Origin: Bacteroidaceae bacterium
Lineage (GTDB): Bacteria > Bacteroidota > Bacteroidia > Bacteroidales > Bacteroidaceae
Direction of reading: 5' to 3'
Assembly (NCBI GenBank): GCA_017451695.1
Contig: JAFTNW010000006.1
Location: 1 to 64,000, forward strand
DNA length: 64,000 nt
The notes under the pieces were generated by a model, which was not told the origin of the DNA, searched no databases, and saw only the letters and a program-made list of their open reading frames with translations. Shown here one piece after another: positions 1-9,027 of the stretch. Every line of letters starts with the position of its first letter. The stretch's first letter is position 1. Both the position numbers and the translations under genes were made by a program.

Positions 1-52
1 GTTAAGCCTGTAGCTAGCGTTCATCCTGAGCCAGGATCAAACTCTTCGTTGT
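1..52 (-). rRNA. rrs: 16S rRNA gene, 5' end only
   Basis: Read on the minus strand, positions 47 to 1 give the universal 16S start (GAAGAGTTTGATC, then CTGGCTCAGGATGAACGCTA), with the Bacteroidales-typical GCTAGCTACAGGCTTAAC following. The mature 5' end should lie about five bases before GAAGAG, near position 52. The rest of the gene lies beyond the left edge. The rRNA operon is divergent from dnaG. Confidence 0.95.
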
Positions 53-277
53 AAATGTTTATTTGTAATACTCATTGCTGAGTATCATTTGTCTTAAGTT
101 GATACCGGCCGGAATTAAAAGTACATCAAATTATTTTGACGGTTCGTTTTATTGTTCCTTACTTATACACTAATTTGTTCTAATTAGCACGTTGTACTGC
201 TTGTCTGTATGGAATGTTTTCAAGGATCATCGTGCTATCGAGAACGCGTTTACCGCGTTGCTTCCCGAAAGCGAGTG

Positions 278-308
278 CAAAGGTAAAGCAAATATTTGAA
301 CTAGCAAA
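278..308 (-). promoter_or_regulatory. rRNA operon promoter, Bacteroides type
   Basis: On the minus strand there is TTTG (308-305), a 19-base spacer, then TACCTTTG (285-278). This is an exact match to the -33 TTTG / -7 TAnnTTTG promoter known from Bacteroides. Transcription would begin near 272 and give a 16S leader of about 220 nt. The sequence upstream of the -33 box is strongly A/T-rich, as expected for a strong rRNA promoter. The 56-588 gap holds this promoter, the 16S leader and the dnaG promoter; I see no gene in it. Confidence 0.8.
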
Positions 309-512
309 CTTTTCCCAAGAAAAAATCGAGAAAAAAGCAAAATTTTTATTTTCCAACTTTTTCCGTGATTATTTTTACAACATTTTGAGCATTTTTGAAA
401 CATTTATGCCTAAATTCACAAATAAGCCGAAAAGAAAAAGAAAAATATTTTTTACCACTATACGCCAAAAGAGATAAAAAGCGGTTGAAAAATTTATCGG
501 CGCATCCGCTTT

Positions 513-540
513 TTTGTGAACACAACTTAATGTATCTTCG
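513..540 (+). promoter_or_regulatory. Probable dnaG promoter
   Basis: TATCTTCG (533-540) is a -7-like box of the TAnnTTCG form, with TTTG at 513-516 upstream. The 16-base spacer is shorter than the usual 19-21. A small hairpin (AGCC 557-560 with GGCT 568-571) lies early in the leader, before the ATG at 589. Confidence 0.45.
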
Positions 541-588
541 CAAAAAGAAAAAAAGCAGCCCCGTAAAGGCTCATATACCTTATTATAT

Positions 589-2607
589 ATGATAGACAGA
601 AACACCATAGAACAGATAATGGACACTGCCAAAGTTGAGGAGGTGGTGGGCGACTTTGTTGCTTTGCGCAAACGCGGTGTAAACATGATTGGATTGTGCC
701 CGTTTCACAACGAAAAGACACCGTCGTTCACCGTGTCGCCAGCAAAAAACCTATGGAAATGTTTCGGTTGCGGAAAGGGTGGCAAGCCCGTACACTTCAT
801 TATGGAGCACGAGCAATTGAGTTACTACGATGCCCTGCGATGGCTTGCCAGAAAATACAACATTGAGATAAAGGAGCGCGAGCTCACCAACGAAGAGAAA
901 GAGCAACAGAGCCTGCGCGAGAGCCTCTTTGTGATAAACCAATACGCGCAACAATTTTTCACCGCCACTCTGCAAGCAAGCGAGGAGGGGAAAGCTATTG
1001 GATTAAGTTACTTCAAGCACAGAGGGTTGCACGATGAAATAATTGAAAAGTTCGGGCTTGGGTATGCACCCGAGAAACGCGATGCACTTGCCACCGCTGC
1101 CACCCAAGCCGGCTATAATGCCGATCTCCTTGCAAAAACCGGAGTGTGCTACAAGGGCGAAGACGGAAAACTGAAAGACCGTTTCTGGGGACGCTGCATA
1201 TTCCCCGTACACACAATATCGGGCAAGGTGGTAGCTTTTGGCGGGCGCATATTGCAAAACAACCCCAAGGCGGCAAAGTATGTAAACTCGCCCGAGTCGG
1301 AGATATACCACAAGAGCGACCATCTGTACGGCCTCTATTTTGCCAAGCAGGCCATAATGCAGAAAGACCGTTGCATACTTGTAGAGGGCTATTTAGATGT
1401 TATATCGATGTACCAAGCCGGAATAAAAAATGTGGTGGCCTCATCGGGCACATCGCTCACCACCGGGCAGATAAAACTGATACACCGCTTTACAAACAAC
1501 GTAACACTGCTGTACGATGGCGACAATGCCGGAATAAAAGCGTCGTTGCGCGGAACAGATATGCTGCTCGAGGAGGGCATGAACATAAACGTGGTTCTGC
1601 TCCCCCAAGGCGAGGACCCCGACAGCTATGCACAAAGCCACACCACCGAAGAGGTTGAGGAGTACATCAATCGCAACAAAGTGGATTTCATACGATTCAA
1701 GACCAATCTGTTGCTCAATGAGGTGGGCGAGGACCCTGTGGCGCGCGCCAACCTTGTGGGCGACATAGTAAAGAGCATAGCAGTAATACCGAACGAGATT
1801 CTGCGCAGCGAATACATAAAAAAATGCAGCGAAATGCTCAAAGTGAGTGAGCAACTGCTGGTACGCGAAACAGCCAAGATAAGGATAAAGCACAACGAGG
1901 AGATGCAGAAACGACAAAACGGCACTGCGCAAGGCGAAGAGCAAGCCGCGGCAGCCGATGATGCACCGCAACCAGCACCCAGCGAGTTCAAGCAGAATAT
2001 CATAGACAGTTACAGCAACAACCCGCTGCACAACAAGGAGAAAGCAATAATACAATTCCTGTTGCGCAACGGCGACAAACTTGTTCAAGTACCCGAGAAC
2101 AAGAGTGCAAACACACCTGCGTTCACAGAGACCGTGATATCGCACCTCTATTACTCATTTAAGGACGATGGCATTGAACTTAGCCACCCCTTATATAAAC
2201 GCATCTTTGAAGAGGCGTCGCAACATGCCGCCGACATAAATTTCAACCCCGAGCGACACTTTCTTGCCCACCCCGACAGTGAAATATCGCGCCTTGCGGC
2301 CGACCTGTGTGGCGAGCGATACATACTGAGCAAGTTCTTCAGCGAACAGGCAAACGGTGGAGAGGAGCGCAACGAAATGGCCATACTCTTTGAGCAGACC
2401 ACGCGCCTGTCGATTGCATACAAACACAGCATAATAGACGAAATGCTGAAAGAGACCATGGCTGCGCTCAAAGACCCAGCAACCGCGGCCGATGCATCAA
2501 AAGCCATGGAGTTTATGGAAAAATTCAAGTTCCTGAAAGAGACACAGCAGGCCCTGAACAACCTGCTGCAATTCTACGGATTCGGCTCTGCCGCACTTAA
2601 TGTATAA
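589..2607 (+). CDS. dnaG: DNA primase DnaG
   Basis: Makes the RNA primers for replication at the fork, working with the DnaB helicase. The 672-residue product has the family order: an N-terminal CHC2 zinc finger (CPFH near residue 38, then CFGCGKGG near 58), the catalytic core with the Toprim fold (VEGYLD, and the acidic metal-binding segment LLYDGDNAG near residue 307), then a C-terminal helicase-binding region. A low-complexity Q/A/P-rich linker near residues 445-465 separates the core from the C-terminal part. The ATG at 589 follows a plausible promoter. The gene is monocistronic here: the next gene is convergent. Confidence 0.97.
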   Translation: MIDRNTIEQIMDTAKVEEVVGDFVALRKRGVNMIGLCPFHNEKTPSFTVSPAKNLWKCFGCGKGGKPVHFIMEHEQLSYYDALRWLARKYNIEIKERELTNEEKEQQSLRESLFVINQYAQQFFTATLQASEEGKAIGLSYFKHRGLHDEIIEKFGLGYAPEKRDALATAATQAGYNADLLAKTGVCYKGEDGKLKDRFWGRCIFPVHTISGKVVAFGGRILQNNPKAAKYVNSPESEIYHKSDHLYGLYFAKQAIMQKDRCILVEGYLDVISMYQAGIKNVVASSGTSLTTGQIKLIHRFTNNVTLLYDGDNAGIKASLRGTDMLLEEGMNINVVLLPQGEDPDSYAQSHTTEEVEEYINRNKVDFIRFKTNLLLNEVGEDPVARANLVGDIVKSIAVIPNEILRSEYIKKCSEMLKVSEQLLVRETAKIRIKHNEEMQKRQNGTAQGEEQAAAADDAPQPAPSEFKQNIIDSYSNNPLHNKEKAIIQFLLRNGDKLVQVPENKSANTPAFTETVISHLYYSFKDDGIELSHPLYKRIFEEASQHAADINFNPERHFLAHPDSEISRLAADLCGERYILSKFFSEQANGGEERNEMAILFEQTTRLSIAYKHSIIDEMLKETMAALKDPATAADASKAMEFMEKFKFLKETQQALNNLLQFYGFGSAALNV

Positions 2608-2619
2608 ACACAAGAAGGT

Positions 2620-3438
2620 TTACCTATCGCCATTATACTCCCTATAGGGTGTATCAAGGTCGAGATAATAGAAATTGTGCTGAAAGCGATTACCCTCTTT
2701 GGGTGGGGTCATATAATCGCCATACATCTGCGTGAGCAATCTGTCATAATCGGCAACACCAAGCAACGTACACCCCTCAAAGAGATAGGGTTTAGGAGTG
2801 CCGTACACCTCGCGCGGAACAATACTCCTGAGACCATCGTCAAAGCAAAGCACGTTCTTGCTTTTATAAAAATCATATTTGCGCAACAAATTATGTATGC
2901 TCTTTTGCAACCCCTCCACCGTGAACAGCTTGCGACAAAGCAAGGGAAGCCACGACGACGGGCCACGCCCGTGCCTGTAAGGGTCGCGATAGGTAAAATA
3001 GAGCAATTTACATAGGTGTTTATATTTGAAATAGTGCCAACGCTGTGCCATCTTACCATCGGGCACACCCGCAAGCGGAAAAACATCTATATACGCACCA
3101 CCCAAATAGCGCAAATGAGCGTGCTCAATGATTGTTGTGTGAGCATCCTGAATCTTTGCAAAAGGCTGAGGATAATCCTAGTCATTCTCGGAACAGATAA
3201 GTTCATACTGTTGAGGAAGCCACTCCTTGCAGTGAGCTATGAGTTTGTCATAATCATCCTGCGGCATACAGATATCCGCATCGTCGTCCCACGGAATAAA
3301 ACCCTTGTGACGCACAGCACCAAGCATGGTACCCGCAATGAGATAGTAACGCAAATTATGTTCGCGACACACCTTGTCCACCGCGGTAAGAATACCCAGC
3401 ATTTTGGTCTGCAATTGTTTAAGGTCGTAATCAGCCAT
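2620..3438 (-). pseudogene. LicD-family phosphotransferase, interrupted by in-frame TAG
   Basis: One continuous reading frame from ATG 3438 to 2620 encodes a LicD-type protein, broken only by TAG at 3180-3178. The N-terminal part has the family signature (AGTMLGAVRHKGFIPWDDD). After the stop the frame continues without a shift into DYPQPFAKIQDAHTT and YIDVFPLAGVPDG, which are also family landmarks. LicD enzymes move phosphocholine-like groups from CDP carriers to glycans, so AEP from CMP-AEP is the expected cargo here. It is the last gene of the AEP operon, 212 bases after pntC; that gap shows no clear promoter. A recent inactivating point mutation is most likely; sequencing error or rare read-through remain possible. 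The intact paralogue is at 7942-8871. Confidence 0.85.
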
Positions 3439-3650
3439 TATACTCAATCTTTTTATTTGCCCTTCTTTGCAATATCCTGCATATTGGTGGTATTCACCCA
3501 AATATCGTATCTATCTACAATATCACTCGCAAGGATGTATGGGAAGATATACTGCATATATCGCATACGCCCTGCTGCAGTGCAACAAACAATTTTATAG
3601 TTATTATACATATTCTTATGTATTTAGGTGTATGCGGTTACTATTAGCGG

Positions 3651-4370
3651 TTAAAGGTATTTTATTACATTCTCCTCGGCATATTGCAAATCGCGCTCGT
3701 CGTCAATCTCATACCATTTAACGCGAGGAGAATTGAGCACATATACAGGTGTGTGAGTGGCAGACATTTCGAGCAACATATACTCGTAGCCAAGCTTGGG
3801 CTTCTGCTCCACCACCTTCTCATATTCGGCACACATATTTTGATAAAATGCTCCCGACAATTTATGAATGCCCACGAGCTCACCTTTTGCATCTATCGCA
3901 CTCTTATCGGTGGAGCAACGTGTCAATGTACCCTGCGCATCATACTCCACATAATATTGGTCCTGAAATTTTGTAACCGGTGTTATGAGCATAATATCGG
4001 GGTGAGCATCGGCAATAAGTTCCGTAACGGCATTGCTGCTAAAGACAATATCAGACTCAAGAAGCAGAAAATCGCTATCCCCTATAGCCTGACGACAATT
4101 ATAGAGCGTGTACATACTGTTTGTCTCGGCGTAGCGGGGAGAATACACGCATTCTATCTGCGGATAGCGAGCACACAACTCCTCGTAACACTCTCTCTTG
4201 TAACCTGTACCGATGATTATGCGCTGAATACCGCAAGCCAACAAGGCCTCTATGGAGCGTATGACCATAGGCACGTCGCCCACCGGCACAAAACCCTTTG
4301 GCATAGTCTCGGTCATTTTGCCGAAGCGGGTACCAAGCCCTGCGGCCATTATCACAGCTGTTTTTACCAT
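3651..4370 (-). CDS. pntC: 2-aminoethylphosphonate cytidylyltransferase (PntC/LicC-like)
   Basis: A 239-residue sugar-nucleotidyltransferase-fold protein that begins MAAGLGTRFGK followed by MPKGFVPV, the CTP-binding loop and the lysine of LicC/PntC enzymes. Residues near 105 (LLLESDIVFS) match the metal-binding segment. Homologues activate phosphocholine or AEP with CTP. Because it lies two bases downstream of the complete AEP pathway (aepX-aepY-aepZ), CMP-AEP formation is the most likely role (inference from context). It is followed by a LicD gene that would use the activated group. Phosphocholine cytidylyltransferase is the main alternative, but no choline genes are visible. Confidence 0.82.
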   Translation of the reverse strand: MVKTAVIMAAGLGTRFGKMTETMPKGFVPVGDVPMVIRSIEALLACGIQRIIIGTGYKRECYEELCARYPQIECVYSPRYAETNSMYTLYNCRQAIGDSDFLLLESDIVFSSNAVTELIADAHPDIMLITPVTKFQDQYYVEYDAQGTLTRCSTDKSAIDAKGELVGIHKLSGAFYQNMCAEYEKVVEQKPKLGYEYMLLEMSATHTPVYVLNSPRVKWYEIDDERDLQYAEENVIKYL

Positions 4371-4372
4371 AA

Positions 4373-5485
4373 CTATAATTTTATATCGTAGAACTCCAAC
4401 GCCTCTTTAAGAACAACAAAGAAATTCTTTATATCCTCGGGGAAAATCTTTCCAAGAGAGCACAGACGGAAGGTATTTGTTGTGCTAATCTTGCCCGGGT
4501 ATATTGTGAAGCCTCGTTCATAACAATAGTCGTGTACCTTCTCAAAATCCCAATTGGGAGAATCGGGGTATTTCACCGATACCACAAGCCCCGACTCAAC
4601 CTCGCGCGCAATGATTGTCTCAAAGCCAAGCTCGCTGAGCCCCTCATGGATAGCATCGTACACAGCTCTGTGACGGGCAAATTTTGCAGCCTCACCCTCC
4701 TCGAAATACTCCTTCAAAGCCTGTATGGTTGCATATATTGTCTGCACAGGAGGGGTAAAGTGCATCTCGCCGGTTTTCTCAAAATACTCATACTGCAAAT
4801 AAAGATTGCAATAGTATGAGCGTGTGGGATAGTTCTTGGAGGCCTCTATAATATCCTTGCGACCAATGATAAACGAGAGGCCCGACATTGCCATGAGGCC
4901 CTTCTGAGCCGACGCCATGCAAAAATCTACATTATCCTCAACCACATCAAGAGGTATCATGCCGAGTGTCGATGTTGTATCGCTCACAAAAATTGCACCA
5001 TACTTGTGAGCAAGTGCACCAATCTCTCTAATGGGATTGAGCACACCTGTGCCTGTTTCGTGGTGGCAGCAATATACCACAGCAACATCGGGGTTGGCCT
5101 TTAATGTCTCCTCGATGGTTGCAAGGCAGGGAGGCTCATATATACTCGATTTAAGATTTATGTGTGGGAGACGATACATTTCACACACCTCCACGGCACG
5201 CGAATTATATGCGCCGTTGTTTACCACAAGAATCCTCTTGCCCTCGGGCAAAAGCGAGTTTATGCAAACATCAATGTTTATGGTTCCCGATCCACAAAAG
5301 AGCACCGATGTATATTTATCCTCGGGAGCGTGAACCACTTTCAAGAGGTCGGAACGCAAATTCTTCATAAGCCCGGCAAACTCCTTTTCGCGAGGGCATA
5401 TATCGGGTACCACTTGTGCCAACTTCACCGTGTCGGTGGTTGTTGCCGGCCCGGGGTTAAGCAAAACGTTTCTTTTTATATTCAT
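4373..5485 (-). CDS. aepZ: 2-aminoethylphosphonate-pyruvate transaminase
   Basis: A 370-residue class-V PLP aminotransferase. It has the family opening LLNPGPATTT, the nucleotide-like loop LFCGSGT, the PLP-binding aspartate segment VSDTTSTLG, and the PLP lysine in SAQKGLMAMSG. In biosynthesis it aminates phosphonoacetaldehyde to AEP (the PhnW reaction run in reverse). It lies between aepY (8 bases upstream) and pntC (2 bases downstream), so it is surely co-transcribed. Its stop codon is TAG, which shows TAG still acts as a stop in this operon. Confidence 0.92.
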   Translation of the reverse strand: MNIKRNVLLNPGPATTTDTVKLAQVVPDICPREKEFAGLMKNLRSDLLKVVHAPEDKYTSVLFCGSGTINIDVCINSLLPEGKRILVVNNGAYNSRAVEVCEMYRLPHINLKSSIYEPPCLATIEETLKANPDVAVVYCCHHETGTGVLNPIREIGALAHKYGAIFVSDTTSTLGMIPLDVVEDNVDFCMASAQKGLMAMSGLSFIIGRKDIIEASKNYPTRSYYCNLYLQYEYFEKTGEMHFTPPVQTIYATIQALKEYFEEGEAAKFARHRAVYDAIHEGLSELGFETIIAREVESGLVVSVKYPDSPNWDFEKVHDYCYERGFTIYPGKISTTNTFRLCSLGKIFPEDIKNFFVVLKEALEFYDIKL

Positions 5486-5493
5486 GAGAGTTG

Positions 5494-6618
5494 TTATTTT
5501 AGGAAGTTCATCAAAGCCTCTTTGTTCTGCACGGGAGTGGTTGTGGGCCTACCCAAGTCTTTGCGGTTGCCCTTCTTCACTTTTACCTCGAGGAAGATGG
5601 GGCCTGTAGCCGACTTCATGGTTTCGAGCACCTGCAAGAGAGCCTCCTTGCTATCTACACTGTAGGCCTCTTTATAACCCACAGCCCTTGCTATTGCAGG
5701 AAGGTCTATTTTAAGACCGACGGTAGGCTGCCCGCCAACAGAGTCGTGTGCACCGTTGTTGAACACCACGTGTACAAGGTTACGCGGTGCTTTGTTGGCA
5801 ACAATCGCCATTGACCCCATGTGCATAATGCTTGCACCATCGCCATCGAAACACCATATAGTGCGCGAGGGTTTCATAAGAGCTATTCCAAGAGCTATTT
5901 GCGAAGCATGGCCCATGGCTCCAACGGTAAGAAAATCGCGTTCGTGGCCCTCGTTCACACTCTCGCGATATTCAAAAAGTTCGCGGCTTATCATGCCTGT
6001 GGTGCCCACTATGGCATCTTGCTCACCGGCAGCAGCGGCAACTGTGCGTATAGCCTCCTCGCGTCTCATTGCAAGGTCATTTACCTCAACATTTTGAAGA
6101 GTATGAGATTCAAAAGTATCTTTTTCTATAACAAGTGCATACACCTCTTTGGTCGATTGCATGGCAGCAACGGCTTTCTCTATTTGCACGGCGGCTTTCT
6201 CCTCGTCCTTGCTAAGAACATCGAAATTAATACCCATTGTGTTCAAGAGACCTGTGGTTATCTTACCCTGCTTAACGTGTTGCGGCTCATCGTGTACTCC
6301 CGGGCGGCCTCGCCAACCAATCAACAGAAGCACAGGGATGTTATACACCTCTTTATCGGTTAATGAAGCAAGCGGGTTTATTATGTTACCCTCGCCCGAG
6401 TTCTGCATATAGACACACGCAATCTTGCCGGTTGCAAGATGGTAGCCCGCCGCAAGGCCCACAGCACCACCTTCGTTGGCAGCAATTATGTTATGCGAGG
6501 AATCTATATTATCAGAGATATACGCACAGATATTCTTCAATAGACTATCGGGCACACCTGCAAAAAAGTCTATACCCAGATAGCCTAATTTATCGATAAA
6601 AAATTTGGGAGTTATCAT
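5494..6618 (-). CDS. aepY: Phosphonopyruvate decarboxylase
   Basis: A 374-residue thiamine-diphosphate enzyme that drives the unfavourable PEP mutase step by decarboxylating phosphonopyruvate to phosphonoacetaldehyde. The N-terminal pyrimidine-binding part contains FFAGVPDSLLKN and the catalytic glutamate segment ANEGGAVGLAAGYH. The C-terminal part holds the ThDP-binding GDGASIMHMG...FNNGAHDS motif (GDG to N). Length and motifs fit the phosphonopyruvate decarboxylase family rather than sulfopyruvate or acetolactate enzymes. It starts seven bases after aepX. Confidence 0.93.
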   Translation of the reverse strand: MITPKFFIDKLGYLGIDFFAGVPDSLLKNICAYISDNIDSSHNIIAANEGGAVGLAAGYHLATGKIACVYMQNSGEGNIINPLASLTDKEVYNIPVLLLIGWRGRPGVHDEPQHVKQGKITTGLLNTMGINFDVLSKDEEKAAVQIEKAVAAMQSTKEVYALVIEKDTFESHTLQNVEVNDLAMRREEAIRTVAAAAGEQDAIVGTTGMISRELFEYRESVNEGHERDFLTVGAMGHASQIALGIALMKPSRTIWCFDGDGASIMHMGSMAIVANKAPRNLVHVVFNNGAHDSVGGQPTVGLKIDLPAIARAVGYKEAYSVDSKEALLQVLETMKSATGPIFLEVKVKKGNRKDLGRPTTTPVQNKEALMNFLK

Positions 6619-6625
6619 ACTACTG

Positions 6626-7936
6626 TTACTGTTTCTTTGTTCCGGGTATAAGGTTCAAAATCTGCTTGATAGGCATACAATACTGCTCGGCAGCCTCCAT
6701 ACTACGGCTGTGTGTGAGAATTGTTTCGGCACACTTAACCATTGCAGGATATGCCGAGCGCAACATATGGTTGGCATAGATAACAATATTTATACCCCAC
6801 TCGGCAAGTTCCTCCTCGGTAAATTGATTGTAGGTAGTGGGCACGGCCACAATAGGTGTGTGAGGATCTTTCTCCCTGAAACGACGGCAGAACTCTTTTA
6901 TATCCTCGCCACTCTTATCCTTTGAGTGAATCATTATACCATCGGTACCTGCAGCCACATAAGCATGGCAACGCTCAAGAGCATCATCAACAGGCTTGCC
7001 AGCGATGAGAGACTCGCAACGCGATATTATCATAAAGTCGCGTGTTATCTGCGCATCCTTGCCGGCCTTTATCTTGGTGCAGAAACCCTCAATGGTATCT
7101 TGTGTCTGAACAGCATCCGTGCCAAAAAGTGAATTTTGTTTAAGACCCACCTTATCTTCAATGATGATTGCAGATATTCCCAAGCGTTCCAATGTGCGCA
7201 CCGTGAAACCAAAGTGTTCAACCTTGCCACCCGTGTCGCCATCAAAAATAATCGGCTTTGTGGTAACCTCCAATGTATCGTTGAGGTCGTGCAGACGAGT
7301 AGTTAAATCTACAGCCTCGATGTCGGGCTTACCCTTGCTGGTTGAGTCGGTGAGCGATGAAGACCACATACCGTCAAATTCACGATGCTGACCGTTCACC
7401 TCCACGCTTGTACGCTCGGCAATAAGACCGGTGAGACCGTTGTGAGACTCCAAGATGCGCACCACGGGCTTTGCCGAAATTAATCGACGCAGCGACGAGA
7501 GGCGTGCCTGCGGAGTTGTTCCAAGCGATGCAAGCTCGTTCATCAACCCCGAGGATGTGATGCCGCGAGTATAAGGAATTTCTATAACCTCGCCACCAAG
7601 CTGCTCCATTACTTTGAACACCTCGTCGCGTATATATTTATCGGGGCCCTGCACCCAATCGTCGCCATGAATAATATAATCGGGCTTATACTTTAAAAGA
7701 TTGGGAACATAGCTCCACTCATCTTGTGGCACAATCTCGCTCACCCCTTTTATGTTCATGAGCACCTCTTTGCGCTGCTCGTATGTCAGATAGGGCAAAC
7801 GTTTGTGTGTTGCAATAGCCTTGTCGGTGAAAAGACCGATAACTACATCGCCATATTTAGCACCCTCATTAATAATGTTTGTGAGACCCGGGTGCATAAT
7901 GTCGGCAATCATGCCAAGATATACTTTCTTACTCAT
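6626..7936 (-). CDS. aepX: Phosphoenolpyruvate mutase with N-terminal nucleotidyltransferase-like domain
   Basis: It catalyses rearrangement of PEP to phosphonopyruvate, the entry step to C-P bond compounds. The 436 residues split into an N-terminal cytidylyltransferase-like domain (about 1-135) and a C-terminal PEP mutase/isocitrate-lyase-fold domain (about 150-430) with the signature EDKVGLKQNSLFG and DADTGG-like FDGDTGG. This fusion is known from Bacteroides AepX. Unusually, the N-terminal HxGH nucleotide-binding motif reads HPGL (codon CTC where a histidine CAC is expected), so that domain is probably not catalytic; the separate pntC could supply the activity. licD2 ends five bases upstream. 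Confidence 0.93.
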   Translation of the reverse strand: MSKKVYLGMIADIMHPGLTNIINEGAKYGDVVIGLFTDKAIATHKRLPYLTYEQRKEVLMNIKGVSEIVPQDEWSYVPNLLKYKPDYIIHGDDWVQGPDKYIRDEVFKVMEQLGGEVIEIPYTRGITSSGLMNELASLGTTPQARLSSLRRLISAKPVVRILESHNGLTGLIAERTSVEVNGQHREFDGMWSSSLTDSTSKGKPDIEAVDLTTRLHDLNDTLEVTTKPIIFDGDTGGKVEHFGFTVRTLERLGISAIIIEDKVGLKQNSLFGTDAVQTQDTIEGFCTKIKAGKDAQITRDFMIISRCESLIAGKPVDDALERCHAYVAAGTDGIMIHSKDKSGEDIKEFCRRFREKDPHTPIVAVPTTYNQFTEEELAEWGINIVIYANHMLRSAYPAMVKCAETILTHSRSMEAAEQYCMPIKQILNLIPGTKKQ

Positions 7937-7941
7937 ATCTT

Positions 7942-8871
7942 TTATTTTTTAAATATTTTTTCTTTTAATCTTTTAAATACCGACTTTTTGTAGTCGCGCT
8001 TTACAGAATCGAGCAACTCGGTGTAGCTGCGTTCGGTATCAAACACCACAAAACCGTGCATACTTGGAGCCTGAACGGGTGTCATGTAGTTGGAACCAAA
8101 GGTTTCGCGCAAAAAGGCATCATAATCGTAAGGGGCAGGCACCATGATATTTTCAAATGGCAACATCACAGTCTTATCAAAGATACTCTTATCCCACACT
8201 ATCTTCTCGCCAAGCGTAGTGAGCTCGGCCACCTTTGTATGGGGCATTCTGCCCAAAGCACGCATCTCCTCCTCGGCCTTCTCATATATCGACACCCAGC
8301 CATGCTTGCGCACCATATATTTTGCTTTTAGCTTGCGGAATACGAGCGACAAACGCCCCGACACGAGCAGATTACAGTTTTTGCTTTTCAAAAAACGGAA
8401 TATCTTTCTACTGCGCCTGAGGTGTTTATGCACCAATGTGCGGTCATCGGGAACTGCATCAAGGGGGAATATATCTATGAATATGCCCTGATTAAATGGT
8501 TCAAAAGCATCGGACGGGCGTATAGCCGTTGTATCACTGCGACGGAACTGCGCATGGCTACGATGATAATCAATATCGCTATATGCAGTTTGCAAAAAGT
8601 AGGGAGCCTCCAAACCCTCGTTACCAATCTTGCACATTCTATCATAATCCTCGCGCATCATGGCCACATCAACATCATCGTCCCACGGAATAAAGCCCTT
8701 GTGACGCACAGCACCAAGCAGAGTGCCACCCTCTACCCAACAACGCAGGTTGTGCAGCTTGCAATAGTCGAGGAATTTCTGCAAAAGGTCGAGCTCCACC
8801 GCCCACACCTTTTTCATTTCAGCACTCACACGATAGCCGTCTCTTACCTCTTCGTTTGTATTAAAATCCAT
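7942..8871 (-). CDS. LicD-family phosphotransferase (probable AEP transferase)
   Basis: A 309-residue LicD protein, intact, with the signature VEGGTLLGAVRHKGFIPWDD followed by DVAMMREDYDR, and later GIFIDIFPLDAVPDD. LicD proteins transfer phosphocholine from CDP-choline to teichoic acid or LPS sugars. Here the operon makes CMP-AEP, so decoration of a surface glycan with AEP is inferred. It is the first gene of the AEP operon, 5 bases before aepX. The basic, lysine-rich C-terminus (KRDYKKSVFKRLKEKIFKK) may hold it at the inner membrane. It is a clear paralogue of the broken gene at 2620-3438. Confidence 0.88.
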   Translation of the reverse strand: MDFNTNEEVRDGYRVSAEMKKVWAVELDLLQKFLDYCKLHNLRCWVEGGTLLGAVRHKGFIPWDDDVDVAMMREDYDRMCKIGNEGLEAPYFLQTAYSDIDYHRSHAQFRRSDTTAIRPSDAFEPFNQGIFIDIFPLDAVPDDRTLVHKHLRRSRKIFRFLKSKNCNLLVSGRLSLVFRKLKAKYMVRKHGWVSIYEKAEEEMRALGRMPHTKVAELTTLGEKIVWDKSIFDKTVMLPFENIMVPAPYDYDAFLRETFGSNYMTPVQAPSMHGFVVFDTERSYTELLDSVKRDYKKSVFKRLKEKIFKK

Positions 8872-8924
8872 TCTTTGTGCCTTATAAATGTTTGTGTTAC
8901 GGATTTGAAAATTTTCAATTGTAA

Positions 8925-8932
8925 CAAAGATA
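8925..8932 (-). promoter_or_regulatory. AEP operon promoter (-7 box)
   Basis: CAAAGATA on the plus strand is TATCTTTG on the minus strand, an exact TAnnTTTG -7 box about 54 bases before the licD2 ATG (8871). No good TTTG is seen at the -33 position. Transcription from here would cover licD2-aepXYZ-pntC and perhaps the broken licD. Confidence 0.6.
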
Positions 8933-9027
8933 CCTATTTTTTTTATAATTACACTATGGAATTGTAAAATTATCGGATTTTGAACATATTGCAGATAACA
9001 CTATGCTAATACAAAGATTATTTACCC

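Noticed and set aside
214-477. Plus-strand open frame between the 16S gene and dnaG
   Set aside because: It runs over the rRNA promoter and leader in the opposite sense, is K/F-rich from AT bias, and has no conserved motif.
1441-2145. Minus-strand open frame of 234 codons
   Set aside because: Antisense shadow of dnaG with no family resemblance.
3178-3180. Genome-wide recoding of TAG as an amino acid
   Set aside because: aepZ and mreD end in TAG directly before the next genes in their operons, so TAG still works as a stop. The LicD interruption is better read as a local mutation.
3016-3600. Plus-strand open frame of 194 codons
   Set aside because: Antisense to the interrupted LicD gene, which has clear family motifs on the other strand.
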